Of a DNA stretch of 37,995 bases, positions 24,890-35,300 are shown in pieces (position 1 is the first letter of the stretch; each line of letters opens with the position of its first letter). The DNA is taken from positions 1-37,995 of the forward strand of contig CAMDKL010000042.1 in the NCBI GenBank assembly GCA_945900945.1, in the 5' to 3' direction. The notes under the pieces are model-generated. The model saw only the letters and a program-made list of their open reading frames with translations, ran no database searches and was not told the origin of the DNA. This DNA comes from Pirellula staleyi DSM 6068. Lineage in GTDB: Bacteria; Planctomycetota; Planctomycetia; Pirellulales; Pirellulaceae. The translations under genes were made by a program, and so were the position numbers.

Positions 24890-26608
24890 TTAAGTCTTTC
24901 GAATGATGAATGGCAGAGCGGGGCGTTCGTTGCGACCACGATTTTTCGGTTCAATTCCACTCAACAGCAGCGCGGTCGAAAAGATGTCTCCGTGGTTTGG
25001 AATAAAGGACTCTGGATGTTTGGTTTGATCTGGCCGCAATTGGCCTGTCAATGGATCGAAATTTGGGTCAAGGCTTCCATCGGGCATTATCGGGATCGCC
25101 ATCAACGTCGCTTCTCCTACACGGCCATATTGGGAGTTTCCTAAAACGTTTCCACCCAGGAAAGCGCACGATGTCACCTGCCAATGAGCACTGATATCTT
25201 GACCGCCGATCTCCGAGTTCTTTTCTGCTTCTGATTTGCTCTTGGCCAAGATGCCGTCGATATTGCCGTGGATCGAACGTCCAAATTCGGATGTCAAAAC
25301 GATATTGGTATGATCGAATAGCGAAGTTTGTGTATCGCGATACTCTGTGTTTCGTAGAAGTTCCACAAATGCGTGCAAAGGGTCCCATAAATCCGTTTTC
25401 ATCATGTCGGATTGATCCTTATTACCGACCGGCTTGTCCTTTTTCCAAAGGTTATTCCGATTGTTGTGGGAATCGAAACGACGAACGTCACGCGACTCGA
25501 TAAAGAACGCACACGACAAACCGGCACGCATCATTTCGTAGCTCATCATCGCCTGAACGTTGGTATTAGGCGAAAACTTGCTTCGAGCTTTATTGCCATT
25601 CACACTTCGGTAGGTAATGAGTTCATCGGCAGGAGTTACCGCAAAACGCTCTCGTAACTCAGGATTCTTGAATAGCTGTTGCAGATCACTCCGATCTAGC
25701 TGCCGACCACGGCTTGCAAGTTGCAAATAAATATTGCGTGCAGACTGATAACTTCGGACTGCTGCAATGTTGTCATCCCGGAGGATCTCGGTATGTGCAT
25801 TCCGCAAAAACTCATCGACCTTTGCAGCGACCACATCTCCCGAAGTTTCTTCCATACGCCAAAGCAATTTCCGAAGCTTCTCAGGTGTTCCGGCATAAAT
25901 CGTGTGTGCCTGGACTGGACCTAAAGCATGGTAGTATCCGCGTTTGCCAGAGTATTGTACTTCGTTTAACTCGCCATCCGATAGCCACCAATGCCAGGAC
26001 AGATTGGGCAGAACATACGGCTGGCCATACACTTCCGAAAACGCTTGCATGACGGACCGCTCGTCCTCCTCCCGCTCTTCGGATTGCTTGAACGCGTAGT
26101 CGCCCATGTGCACTTTAAGTCGATCTCGCGAATGCCCTGATCCTGTATGCATTGAACTCAGAATCGCCATATCCGGAAACAAATCTTTGCCCGGCTCAGC
26201 TAAGTATCCATAGCGAATATTGCCTTGAGTCTTGATCGTATGATCGTCCTTGCCCCAATCAAGCACTCGGTAGCGTTCATCGGAGACACTATCAAGCCGC
26301 TTCAAAACATTGTTTTCTGTATTGACCGGATTGAACATGTCGTAGCCGCACCAGCCTCCTTCGAGGTACCAGTAGACAAGAAACCTAGGATTTTCGGACG
26401 CTCGCGTTGCATCGCTAGCCATTCGGGTGGTTTTGCCCTCATCGGGCATTCCATAGACGCAAAAATAAGATAGGAAATCAGCGCACGTTAACCCCGCGAT
26501 CGAGCCAATTGACCTGCGAAGAAAGCCTCGACGCGACGGCCACGGAGGGGTTGCGAGCTGGTCTGGCGACCCGCTGATGTTTTCATCTACATGACATGGA
26601 TTTTTCAT
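24890..26608 (-). CDS. DUF1501 family exported protein
   Basis: A 572-residue protein with an N-terminal twin-arginine signal (PSRRGFLRRSIGSIAGL, Arg26-Arg27), placing it outside the cytoplasm. DUF1501 proteins have a sulfatase-like/alkaline-phosphatase-like fold; here one sees RFLVYWYLEGGWCGYDMFNP, LSSMHTGSGHSRDRLKVHMGDYAFKQ, FFIESRDVRRFDSHNNR, TNIVLTSEFGRSIHGN and the C-terminal IPNHGDIFSTALLLSGIEP. Their biochemical role is not known. It lies 52 bases downstream of the cytochrome c-type gene on the same strand; DUF1501 and DUF1553/1592-type cytochrome genes are commonly paired in Planctomycetes. Confidence 0.85.
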   Translation of the reverse strand: MKNPCHVDENISGSPDQLATPPWPSRRGFLRRSIGSIAGLTCADFLSYFCVYGMPDEGKTTRMASDATRASENPRFLVYWYLEGGWCGYDMFNPVNTENNVLKRLDSVSDERYRVLDWGKDDHTIKTQGNIRYGYLAEPGKDLFPDMAILSSMHTGSGHSRDRLKVHMGDYAFKQSEEREEDERSVMQAFSEVYGQPYVLPNLSWHWWLSDGELNEVQYSGKRGYYHALGPVQAHTIYAGTPEKLRKLLWRMEETSGDVVAAKVDEFLRNAHTEILRDDNIAAVRSYQSARNIYLQLASRGRQLDRSDLQQLFKNPELRERFAVTPADELITYRSVNGNKARSKFSPNTNVQAMMSYEMMRAGLSCAFFIESRDVRRFDSHNNRNNLWKKDKPVGNKDQSDMMKTDLWDPLHAFVELLRNTEYRDTQTSLFDHTNIVLTSEFGRSIHGNIDGILAKSKSEAEKNSEIGGQDISAHWQVTSCAFLGGNVLGNSQYGRVGEATLMAIPIMPDGSLDPNFDPLTGQLRPDQTKHPESFIPNHGDIFSTALLLSGIEPKNRGRNERPALPFIIRKT

Positions 26609-26660
26609 GGATATCGTTTTCTTACGGCTGGTGGGACCAAGACCCTTTGGATTAGGCTCA

Positions 26661-29600
26661 TCAGGGTAGCAGATACTCGGGCGAGTTCACTATTTCGCGA
26701 ATCAGCGATCGTATCTTAAAATCGGAAGCATGGGCTGAATCCCACAACCGTTTGTAAAGGATTCGTTCATCCTCCCGAAATCGCATCGGCCTACCAAAGT
26801 AAAAGTGAACATGGGTGTTGATAATCGCACGAAGAAATCGCTCTTTCTTAACCGCTTGCATTGCAAAAGCTTCCATCCCGTTACCTGGGAATGGGTAGTC
26901 TTCGGATGCGTTCTGATCGCTTGCATCGATCGGCAGTCCATCGTCACTGGCCGTCCGATACTTGCCTTCATCGGACCAATTCAATCGTTGAAAGGCGAGT
27001 GGAGTCAGGATTTTGTGACAACTATAGCAAACAGATGTCGGATCCGTTGTACCAAGAGCTGTGACACCCTCGCGTTGCTCGACGATCTCGGGCGGAACTT
27101 CATAAACGAAACCGAGAAAAAGCATGGAAACCTGTGCGGCATAGTTGTAGTGTGGCAGTCCGGGCTTTCCTTGAATGAAGCCTGGCGTTGTTAAGACGCC
27201 GGTCCTTCCGTGCTCAATGGGTCGATTCATTTTTTGCATGTTGCTATCGACGGAATAGTCCGCTGTAAGAATCTCTTGGAAGGGCCGATCATTGAACGCG
27301 ATGTAGCTCCACAATCGCACCGGCTCGTCCTGCAGTTCGGTCCCTTGGCTCTCAAGGCTTAAGCGAATGCGATGCAAGTAGAAATCGCGAAACTCCTGAG
27401 AATCAAGGTATCGATCCGTTAGCTCCGATAAAGAGATGCCCGACGCAAGATCTGCAACTTCGGAGATATTCGGCGGTCGTCCAACCAAATCGAGCGCCAG
27501 CTTCACTAGTCTGAGTCGCTGCTTTACCTCCAATCGGTCGCATGTCATTAACGAAGGTGGTCGCGTAAAGACAAAATCGGGATGACGTAGCAAAGCCGAA
27601 CATAGTGAAGTCCATGCAACTTGCTCAACATTTCTGCGAGGAATGACAAACTCAAGTACCTGCGACGAGGCATTGTTGAGCTGAACTCGGGTCCCAAAAA
27701 CCTGCCGCCAGGAGAAGTCTAGCTGGCTGTGGGAAACCGTATAGCTAGCCGATGCATCGATTCGTAACATCGCATCCGCTTTGGCAATTTTTGGGTATGC
27801 GACCTGAATGATCGGCGATGAGTTGTGAGCCCGCACAATGACAGGAACTTGGCACTCTTGATCTTTCTTTCCGGGATAATAAATTCTCAAACGATAGAAT
27901 TCCTCAGCCTTCCAATCCTCGTCCTTTATGGAATTCGGACGATAGGTAAGCGAAAGCTCCCCTTTCCTCGCGTTGTCATCGTGCAGCTTGGCGCCCTTGG
28001 TGTTGTAGGCTTTAAATCGTCCGTCCGCAAAGCGTTTCCAGTCTTCATTGCCCTGAGCATCTTTGCTATCGATGACGAACATCTTTTCGGCTGATTTCGA
28101 ATTCACAAATTCGACAGCCCCCACCGTTACCGATTCAAACGTTCCAGTGTTATTGATCTCAACTGCCCCATCCTCTGAAAACTGAAAGGAAGCTTTCGGC
28201 TCGGAGAACGGTTCGGAATCGGTGCTGCAATCGTAAAAAAAACGCGATTCACCCAGTGGTGGTACCTCAGGCGGTACGGGACAGACCAACTGATTCCCTG
28301 CCTCTTTGCAATAGAGCTCAGCCAGTACTCGCTTTGCATTTCGCTCATTGTTCCGCCAAAAAAGGACGAGTTTGTATTCGCCTGCGACAGCCACCTGAAG
28401 CGAAATAGCAATAGAACTCATTCCTTTGCTTTGATTGCCGTCTTCGTAGCTGCTAAACCCATCGTCCTTTGTGATTTGCCATGCACCTGCGACGTCGATC
28501 TTAGGCGAATCCAGACCCATCGATTCGACAACGACGCCGTTCGTGTCAAGAATATCGAGACCCGCAAAGGAGACATTGCGTACCGTCCCCATATTGTGCA
28601 AGATCAAGCGTTGGGTCGGCGTGTCAGGTTCCAATCGAACATTGCTCAAAAGGACTTGCCGTCCACGCGACTTCGCTGACGCCTGATCTGCGTCTGCCAA
28701 ACCCGTAGTTTGGTCGACAAGAAATTGGTGCACCTGCAGCATGTCGCCGCTGACCGGAATGCGGATTACCTCTCGCTGTGAAAGCCCGGTTTTCACGTCC
28801 TTAACTACTAGCTCAAAGCCAAGCTCATCGTCTCTCACTTTGATTGCCTCCTCCACCTCGAACACTTCGCAAAGTAGTGCGAACGCCTCATCGATTTCTC
28901 TAACGGTTGCTGGCCGAAAGAGCACGCGTTCGTAAAGTTGATCGATCGCCGTACGGTAGTCTGCGCCGATCGCATGACCCGCTCTTGGCCTGCTAGGAAA
29001 AGTTGGCCATTCGCGGAACGGCCCCGTTCGCTGTTCGTACGCCTTGTTCGCTACATCGCGAGCCAGCAACTCCAGCCCGGTCAAAAACGTCGCGCTTGGC
29101 TGACTGGACTCATTGAATCGTGTTTTAAAATCGGCACCTCCCAGCATTGCTAGATTTTCGGAAAACAGATCGCGGTCTCCTCGCACCCAATCGTCCTCGA
29201 AGATGACTTTGATTTTACCCTTGAGCTGCCGATAAGTCAGGAATTGATTTTCCGATCCGGACGGTTCGGTTCCCTTGTAGTCGCTCAGCAACGACCGTGG
29301 GAACTGTTCGTCTGTCGACGCGCCATTTTGCTCAACAGTTTTCTGAACTGATTCGAGAAAGGATTTCAACTCCTGTACGTCTGGTTCCGTCCACGGAACC
29401 GCATCCTTTGGCATCCTTCTTTCCGCGTGTTTTGTAGTCACGCGTGTTAGCAGGGTATCAACACCTTTGGCTTTGAGATATTGATCATCCAGCAGCATTC
29501 GGAAATCGTCGAGCGAATTTCCCGTGAGAACTAGGTTGGATGTCCCCTCCAAGTTGTGGCAATCAATGCACCCTTTTTCTGGGTGTTTTAATAGTGGGTA

Positions 29601-29753
29601 GACGATTTTTTCGAATCGATCTTGCAGTTGCTGATCGGAGATTGCGATTGGCGATTGAGAATCAGCAGTTTGCGAACGCACCGAACCTGAAAGCGCTAAC
29701 ATAATTAGTGCTAACACTCTTGGTATGGTCGAAACAACCGGTCGTGGCCACAT
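26661..29753 (-). CDS. planctomycete cytochrome c / DUF1588-type exported protein
   Basis: A protein of about 1030 residues with a signal peptide (VLALIMLALSGSVRSQ). A cytochrome c heme motif CIDCH (Cys62-His66) lies in the PSCyt1 context KGCIDCHNLEG. A second CxxCH (VCYSCHKIL, near residue 908) lies in a DUF1588-like end (PLAFQRLNWSDEGKYR). The C-terminus (IINTHVHFYFGRPMR, IREIVNSPEYLLP) resembles DUF1585. A PKD-like insert (IQVAYPKIAKADAMLRIDAS) sits about 630-700. Such proteins are probably periplasmic, membrane-linked redox or hydrolase components whose substrates are unknown. ATG 29753 is preferred over a TTG at 29759. It is followed by the DUF1501 gene. Confidence 0.85.
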   Translation of the reverse strand: MWPRPVVSTIPRVLALIMLALSGSVRSQTADSQSPIAISDQQLQDRFEKIVYPLLKHPEKGCIDCHNLEGTSNLVLTGNSLDDFRMLLDDQYLKAKGVDTLLTRVTTKHAERRMPKDAVPWTEPDVQELKSFLESVQKTVEQNGASTDEQFPRSLLSDYKGTEPSGSENQFLTYRQLKGKIKVIFEDDWVRGDRDLFSENLAMLGGADFKTRFNESSQPSATFLTGLELLARDVANKAYEQRTGPFREWPTFPSRPRAGHAIGADYRTAIDQLYERVLFRPATVREIDEAFALLCEVFEVEEAIKVRDDELGFELVVKDVKTGLSQREVIRIPVSGDMLQVHQFLVDQTTGLADADQASAKSRGRQVLLSNVRLEPDTPTQRLILHNMGTVRNVSFAGLDILDTNGVVVESMGLDSPKIDVAGAWQITKDDGFSSYEDGNQSKGMSSIAISLQVAVAGEYKLVLFWRNNERNAKRVLAELYCKEAGNQLVCPVPPEVPPLGESRFFYDCSTDSEPFSEPKASFQFSEDGAVEINNTGTFESVTVGAVEFVNSKSAEKMFVIDSKDAQGNEDWKRFADGRFKAYNTKGAKLHDDNARKGELSLTYRPNSIKDEDWKAEEFYRLRIYYPGKKDQECQVPVIVRAHNSSPIIQVAYPKIAKADAMLRIDASASYTVSHSQLDFSWRQVFGTRVQLNNASSQVLEFVIPRRNVEQVAWTSLCSALLRHPDFVFTRPPSLMTCDRLEVKQRLRLVKLALDLVGRPPNISEVADLASGISLSELTDRYLDSQEFRDFYLHRIRLSLESQGTELQDEPVRLWSYIAFNDRPFQEILTADYSVDSNMQKMNRPIEHGRTGVLTTPGFIQGKPGLPHYNYAAQVSMLFLGFVYEVPPEIVEQREGVTALGTTDPTSVCYSCHKILTPLAFQRLNWSDEGKYRTASDDGLPIDASDQNASEDYPFPGNGMEAFAMQAVKKERFLRAIINTHVHFYFGRPMRFREDERILYKRLWDSAHASDFKIRSLIREIVNSPEYLLP

Positions 29754-30056
29754 CGACAATTCTTTCAGGAGGGAAGCTTTAGGAACAGGTAGGAAGCTTA
29801 GGAAGCTTAGGATGCTTCGGCAGGATTAGACATTGTAGAAGCACACCCTTTTATAAGCAATTTGGATTTTTTGACAATTCTCAGTAGACACCATCGAAAG
29901 TAGAGGATGCCATCGAAAGTAGATTTTTTTTAGAGCCTCATTCCTTCGCTCTAGCTCAACGCCCTGCAGACTTTGGCAGACAATCACGTCGGATCCGAGG
30001 ACTGGTTGCGTGTGCCGGATTTTCCGTTTGAAGATAATTCGGGCGGTACCAACTGC
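29754..30056. other. non-coding or eroded stretch upstream of the cytochrome c gene
   Basis: No supported gene. Short repeats are seen: GAAGCTTAG copies at about 29791-29811 and a 14-base direct repeat CCATCGAAAGTAGA at 29891-29904 and 29910-29923. A short open stretch ending SGGTNCL near 30045 may be the remnant of an eroded gene that the MITE-like element then entered. Confidence 0.4.
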
Positions 30057-30196
30057 CTTTTTATACCCCACAACTTTTTCGTACGACTCCCACGAGCTCG
30101 TCTCGTGGATGGGTAATATCTGGTTACCAAACTTCGCTCTCCTGCCAGGCAAGCTGGCAAGAGAGCGGTATCAGCTGATTTGAGGGGTATAAAAAG
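30057..30196. mobile_element. 140-bp MITE-like element with TIRs and 9-bp target duplication
   Basis: The ends are inverted repeats of 17 bases with one mismatch: CTTTTTATACCCCACAA (30057-30073) and TTGAGGGGTATAAAAAG (30180-30196). They are flanked by the 9-base direct repeat ACCAACTGC at 30048-30056 and 30197-30205. The interior has two hairpins: CCACGAG/CTCGTGG (30090-30096 / 30102-30108) and a 13-bp stem with one mismatch (30136-30148 / 30154-30166). There is no coding capacity for a transposase, so it would need one in trans. Confidence 0.8.
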
Positions 30197-30319
30197 ACCA
30201 ACTGCCTGTGAACCGTTTTCGGAAATTGCAAGTACAACTAGCGACAGAACTTAGACCACCGTTCGCCGATTGACGACCTCGGCTCGCTTAAATTTGTCAG
30301 TAAACCAAAGGAATAAGGT

Positions 30320-30748
30320 ATGTCCTCCAATACCGTGGCTACGCCTGTGTACGCGGCTGGAGTTTTGTATGTCGGCAGTAGCTACGAAAAAAAAGTGTTA
30401 ATGGCGATCGATTTAAAAAACGCCCGTGGCGACCTTTCGAATGCGAAACATATTCTTTGGTCGAGAACCCGCGGCACCCCCTAGGTGCCGTCTATGCTTC
30501 TGTATGACGAGGCACTCTATTTTTTGACGCACTATCAAAACGTTCTGACACGAGTCCATGGTCCAACTGGAAAAGACTCCCCAGGGCCGATACGCTTGGG
30601 CTCTCTAGGCAATATCTATGCGTCACCGGTCGGTGCAAACGGCTTCGTGTACGTCACGGATTTGTCGGGAACAACCGAGGTGATTACACACACAGAAATT
30701 CCTCGAACCGTCGCGGTCAGCGGAAATGAATTTTCGCAATTCAAATAG
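30320..30748 (+). pseudogene. PQQ beta-propeller repeat protein fragment with in-frame stop
   Basis: A frame of about 142 codons reading NTVATPVYAAGVLYVGSS, then LWSRTRGTP, a TAG at 30482-30484, then VPSMLLYDEALYFLTHYQN, PIRLGSLGNIYASPVGANGF and VYVTDLSGTTEVITHTEIPR. These are blades of a quinoprotein-like PQQ propeller found in many planctomycete exported proteins. The stop replaces the Tyr expected in GTPYVPSMLLY. The N-terminal part of the gene (normally several hundred residues with a signal peptide) and the last blade are missing; the end ...AVSGNEFSQFK looks like a deletion junction. ATG 30320 follows an AAGG site but is probably an internal Met. Confidence 0.8.
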
Positions 30749-30890
30749 TGGTGATCAAAGGGAAGTGTCGATTTAACCTTCGAATATGGGATTTAAGACT
30801 TTATTCGAACCAAAGAGTCCCGTATCTTATCTAGTACACGAGCCAAGGTTGGCTTGATCAACACACGTTTGTATCGAACACAGTAATTCC

Positions 30891-32114
30891 ATGAGCGATA
30901 GCAATTTCAAAGTGGAGTGGGCTCCTCGAGTTCACCGATTGCCTCCGTACCTTTTTGGTCGCATCAATAGTTTGCTTTACCAAAAAAGGCGTGCGGGTCA
31001 GGATGTCATCGATATGGGGATGGGGAATCCATCCGATCCACCCGATCCGTTGGTTATCGCAAAACTAACCGAAGCGGCCGGTGACGTTGGCAACCACGGA
31101 TATTCCAAAGCCAATGGGATTTTGAATCTGCGTCGTGAGCTCACCAGCAAGTACCTGCGGAAGTACGGTGTCCGGTTGGACCCAGAAACAGAAGCGATTG
31201 TCTGTTTGGGATCCAAAGAAGGCTTCTCGCACATGTGTTTGGCCCTAATGGGAGCTGGCGACACGGCTATTATTCCAGCACCGTATTTTCCGGCTCACAT
31301 GTATGCGGTCATTCTTGCATCGGGCAATGTTGTGGCTCTCGATGTTTCCAACACGGAAAAGTACCTTTCTAACATTGCGTATGCCTGCGAGCATTTTTAT
31401 CCGAGGCCAAAGCTCTTAATAATCAACTACCCACACAATCCGTCGACCGTAACGGTGGAGCCTGAGTTTTTCGTGGACGTCGTGAAGCTTGCTAAGAAGT
31501 ACGGTCTGATGGTCATAAGCGACTTTGCTTATGCGGACGTGGCTTACGATGGATACGTTCCACCGTCTTTCTTGTCGGCGCCAGGTGCAAAGGATGTGGG
31601 TGTCGAGTTCACTACGATGAGCAAGGGGTACAACATGGCCGGCTGGCGAGTCGGCTTTTGCGCTGGCAATGCGGACATGGTCAAAGGGTTGGCGACGATC
31701 AAGGGGTACTATGATTATGGCATGTTCCAAGCAATCCAAATCGCAGCCATCGTTGCCTTGCGAGATACCGAAGCGACAGTTGAGAAGCAGTCCATGATCT
31801 ACCAGGGGCGACGGGACGTTTTGGTTGATGGATTGCGAAGAATTGGATGGCAGGTCAATATCCCGAAGGCGGGCATGTTTCTATGGGCCAAGATTCCTGA
31901 GCCATGGGCCTCGCAAATGAACTCAGTTGACTTTGCCATGCACTTGCTTGAACATGGAAATGTCGCTGTTAGTCCAGGCGGTGGCTTCGGACCCGTCGGC
32001 GAAGGCTACCTACGAATGTCGCTCGTGGAAAACGAGGCGAGATTGCGACAAGCTGTTCGCCACATAGCAGCCTGTTTGGACATTAAGAAAGTACCTGAGT
32101 TGCAGAAGGTGTAA
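30891..32114 (+). CDS. alaC: alanine aminotransferase AlaC-like (class I/II PLP)
   Basis: A 407-residue PLP-dependent aminotransferase closely resembling E. coli AlaC along its full length: [87 protein letters not shown], the PLP lysine in [16 protein letters not shown] (about residue 244), WAKIPEPW and the C-terminal SPGGGFG. It transfers the amino group of glutamate to pyruvate to make alanine in the cytoplasm. A related DAP or aspartate aminotransferase role is less likely. It is preceded by the PQQ pseudogene and converges on dnaE. Confidence 0.93.
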   Translation: MSDSNFKVEWAPRVHRLPPYLFGRINSLLYQKRRAGQDVIDMGMGNPSDPPDPLVIAKLTEAAGDVGNHGYSKANGILNLRRELTSKYLRKYGVRLDPETEAIVCLGSKEGFSHMCLALMGAGDTAIIPAPYFPAHMYAVILASGNVVALDVSNTEKYLSNIAYACEHFYPRPKLLIINYPHNPSTVTVEPEFFVDVVKLAKKYGLMVISDFAYADVAYDGYVPPSFLSAPGAKDVGVEFTTMSKGYNMAGWRVGFCAGNADMVKGLATIKGYYDYGMFQAIQIAAIVALRDTEATVEKQSMIYQGRRDVLVDGLRRIGWQVNIPKAGMFLWAKIPEPWASQMNSVDFAMHLLEHGNVAVSPGGGFGPVGEGYLRMSLVENEARLRQAVRHIAACLDIKKVPELQKV

Positions 32115-32220
32115 CGGTAATTACAACCTGTAGAAGGAGATTATCTGCACCTTAGGAATGACGTAGACTCAAAATCCAACTCCATGCAACAGCAATACCA
32201 AAATCGCGGAGCGGCTGACG

Positions 32221-32290
32221 ATCTAACCCCCCTTCTCCTTCCGAGGAAGAGAAGGGGAGAAAAAGGATCGCGGTGATCTAACTCACCGCG
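32221..32290. repeat. composite hairpin element between alaC and dnaE
   Basis: First stem: CCCCTTCTCCTTCC (32229-32242) with GGAAGAGAAGGGG (32245-32257), one bulged base. Second stem, perfect 8 bp: CGCGGTGA (32269-32276) / TCACCGCG (32283-32290) with a 6-nt loop. An A-rich stretch lies between them. It could end alaC transcription, or be a dispersed repeat like those elsewhere in the window. Confidence 0.7.
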
Positions 32291-32360
32291 TTGCCATGTT
32301 ACTGCCAATCGAACGGAACAAAAATGTCTTTTCAAATCCACAAGTCAGTACCGAATTTTT

Positions 32361-32387
32361 AAGAGCCCAGCCTTAGGCTGGGCTCTT
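32361..32387. terminator. perfect hairpin at the end of dnaE (bidirectional terminator candidate)
   Basis: AAGAGCCCAGCC (32361-32372) pairs with GGCTGGGCTCTT (32376-32387) with a 3-nt loop, ending 2 bases beyond the dnaE stop. The sequence beyond it on the minus strand is A-rich rather than U-rich, so its strength as an intrinsic terminator is uncertain, but its place between convergent genes fits. Confidence 0.65.
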
Positions 32388-32389
32388 AA

Positions 32390-35300
32390 TTAATCTCTGC
32401 GACGCCGTTGGTCGTTGGCACCGCCGGACTTTAATTTTGGCTTGGTCATCAGTAGTCGATGGCTATCTGGCCCCAGCAAATCGTCGAGTCGTGACCGCAA
32501 CTCCGGTGCGATCGCGACTCTTTGCTTGTCCGATTTGACATGGACGGTCTCGCCCGATTCCAGACGGATGGCAACGAGCACATCGCGTGGCCCTGGATAT
32601 CCTTTGAGAATTTCGCGGATCTTTCGGATAGACTCCGGCTTATGTTTCGTCTCATCGAAGAGAATGTGAATGCCTGTTGTGAACTTAGTGTCTGCTTCTT
32701 CGATAGGCATAAGTTCATTAACAATGAAGCAAACCTCGTCTTCCTCGCTTTTTTTGTCTACCGTGCCACGCACCAATACCACGGCGTCGGGCTGGATCAA
32801 CTCTCCATACTTTTCGAAGCCATCGGGCCAGCAAATACTACGCACATATCCGTCCATGTCTTCCAAATCAAAGTTAGCATACTTGGAGGATTTACCGGGT
32901 TTTGGATTGCGTGTTTGTGCATGCTTGATCGACGAAATCATGCCGCCCATCAACACTTCATCGCGATTCTTTGCGGTCTTCACAGTCGCAGAAGTATGAG
33001 AACAAAACGCTTTTAGAATCTTGTCGTACTCGGAGAGCGGGTGTGCCGAGAGGTAAAAACCGAGCACCTCCTTTTCCATGACGAGTTTCTCTTTGTCAGG
33101 AAACTCAGGAAGGTCCGGCAAAGAAATTTTGACATCCTCCACGACCTCGTCAAAATCGTCGAACAGACTCAATTGACCACTGCGTCGATCTTTCAGTTTC
33201 GATGCTCCTCCCTGTAGTGCTTTCTCGACGACCGCCATCATCTGGGAACGCCTAGCCTTGAAGCAGTCCATCGCACCCGCTTTGATGAGGGTTTCCATGG
33301 CAGCACGTCCGCATTGGGTCACGTCGACGCGTTCACAAAAATTGAAGATATCCTTGAATGGACCAGTTTTGGTTCTTTCTTTGGCGATGGCTTCCGCAGC
33401 CGAACTGCCGCAGCCTTTGATCGCCGACAGGCCGAAGTAGATTTTGTTGTCACCCACACTAAATTCAGACCGGCATGAATTTACATTGGGGTACTCGACG
33501 GAAATATTCATCCGTTGGCAATCCTCCAAATGCTCGACCAAGGCGTCTTTGCGTTTGAAATTGCGACCTGGAATATCGCCGGTCAGCAAAGCCGCCATGA
33601 ACTCGACTTTGTAATGCGCTTTAAGGTACGCGGTCTGATAGGCGATGAGAGCGTAAGCGGTCGAGTGGCTCTTGTTGAAGCCGTAACCAGCAAACTTAAG
33701 GATCATGTTCCAGAAATCTTCGGCTTCCTTTTTGGTAAGCCCTTTTTCCTGACAGCCGCCAAAAAATTTCTCCGCGTTGGCGGCAATAAGCGATTCTTTT
33801 TTCTTGCTGATCGCTTTGATACAGGTATACGCTTTGGCCAACTCAATACCACCGAGTCCATTCAAAATGCGCATGACCTGTTCTTGGTACACCATGACCC
33901 CGTTGGTTTCTGCCAGGATTTCCTCGAGAACAGGGTGTATGTACTGGGCCTGCTTTTTCTTGTTCTTAACAGCGACATACTCATCGACCATCCCTCCCTC
34001 GAGAGGACCAGGACGATAGAGAGCGTTCGTAGCGATAATATCGCTAAAATGGTCCGGCTTCATACGTTGCAATAGGTCGCGAATGCCACCGCTCTCCAAC
34101 TGAAACACTCCCTTGGTCTCGCCACGTTTGAGCAAGTCGAAGGTGGCCACATCATCGAGTGGGAAGTCAAGCGGATCGATTCTCTGGCCGGTGGTATGCT
34201 CGATCATGTCCATCGATTTAGACAAAATAGTCAAATTACGAAGGCCGAGGAAGTCCATTTTGAGCAGACCGGCCGCTTCCACATCCCCCATCGACCATTG
34301 CGTGATGATGTCCTCTTTTCCCGAGACTCGCATGAGCGGTACGTACTCGGTGAGCGGTTTATCGGCGATCACGACGGCGGCTGCATGCGTTCCAATATTG
34401 CGCGCCATCCCTTCCAGCTTGCTCGCAAAGTCGATCAGCTCGCGAACATCTGGATCCTTGTCGTAGAGTTTCTTGAGATCGGCACTTTCTTCGAGTGCGC
34501 TCTTGATCGTTACCTTCGGATCGTCGGGAACCAATTCGCTGATTTCCATCACGCGACTCAGGGGCATGCCTAACGTCCGCCCGACGTCCTTGATTGCCCC
34601 TCTGGCTTTGAGCGTACCGAAGGTCCCAATTTGCGCGACGTTCGCTTCGCCATATTTTTCTTTAACGTATCGTATGATTTCGCCGCGGCGTTCTTGACAG
34701 AAATCGATATCGATATCAGGCGCCTCGAGACGGCTCTCGTCGAGGAATCGTTCGAAGAGTAAATCGTATTTGATGGGGCATACGTGAGACAGATACGTAG
34801 CGTAGCAAACAAGGGCACCAACCCCGCTTCCTCTTGCCGTTGCAGGAACTTTGATTTCTCGTGCATAGCGGACGAAGTCCCAAACGATGAGGAAATAGTT
34901 TGAAAATCCCAGCTTGGAAATGACCCCCAACTCGCGATCGAGTCGATCCAGTACGACCTGCGCTAACTCGCCGTCTTTGCACATTTCAAGGTTCGTAGCA
35001 TAGCGATCTCTCAGACCCTCCATGCATAGTTTCCGCAAGTAATCATCCGGTGAAAGATTTGGCTCTGGGATCGCATAGGAGGGAAAATTTCGTGTACCAA
35101 GGTCCAAATTGATATCCACCGAGTCGGCGATCTCTTGAGATCGCGAGACCGCGTCGGCATGGCCTGGGAAATGACTGTACATCTCTTCTTGTGAGCGCAG
35201 GTAGAACTCGTTGCCCTCCATTTGCATTCGGTTGCGATCCGTCCGAAACTTGCCTGTGCTAATGCAGAGGAGCACGTCTTGTACTTCCGAATCCTCGCGG

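Noticed and set aside
29826-30152. A 108-codon minus-strand open frame over the MITE-like element
   Set aside because: It runs across the element's boundary and its hairpins, has no recognisable motif, and its composition follows the repeat; it is probably chance.
2530-30484. TAG reassignment or suppression suggested by two Tyr-to-TAG codons
   Set aside because: Several intact genes in this window end in TAG (for example at 9495-9497 and 22852-22854), and both affected genes have other lesions or truncations, so ordinary pseudogenisation explains it.
33515-34075. A 186-codon plus-strand open frame inside dnaE
   Set aside because: It lies entirely opposite conserved polymerase motifs; a shadow of dnaE codon usage.
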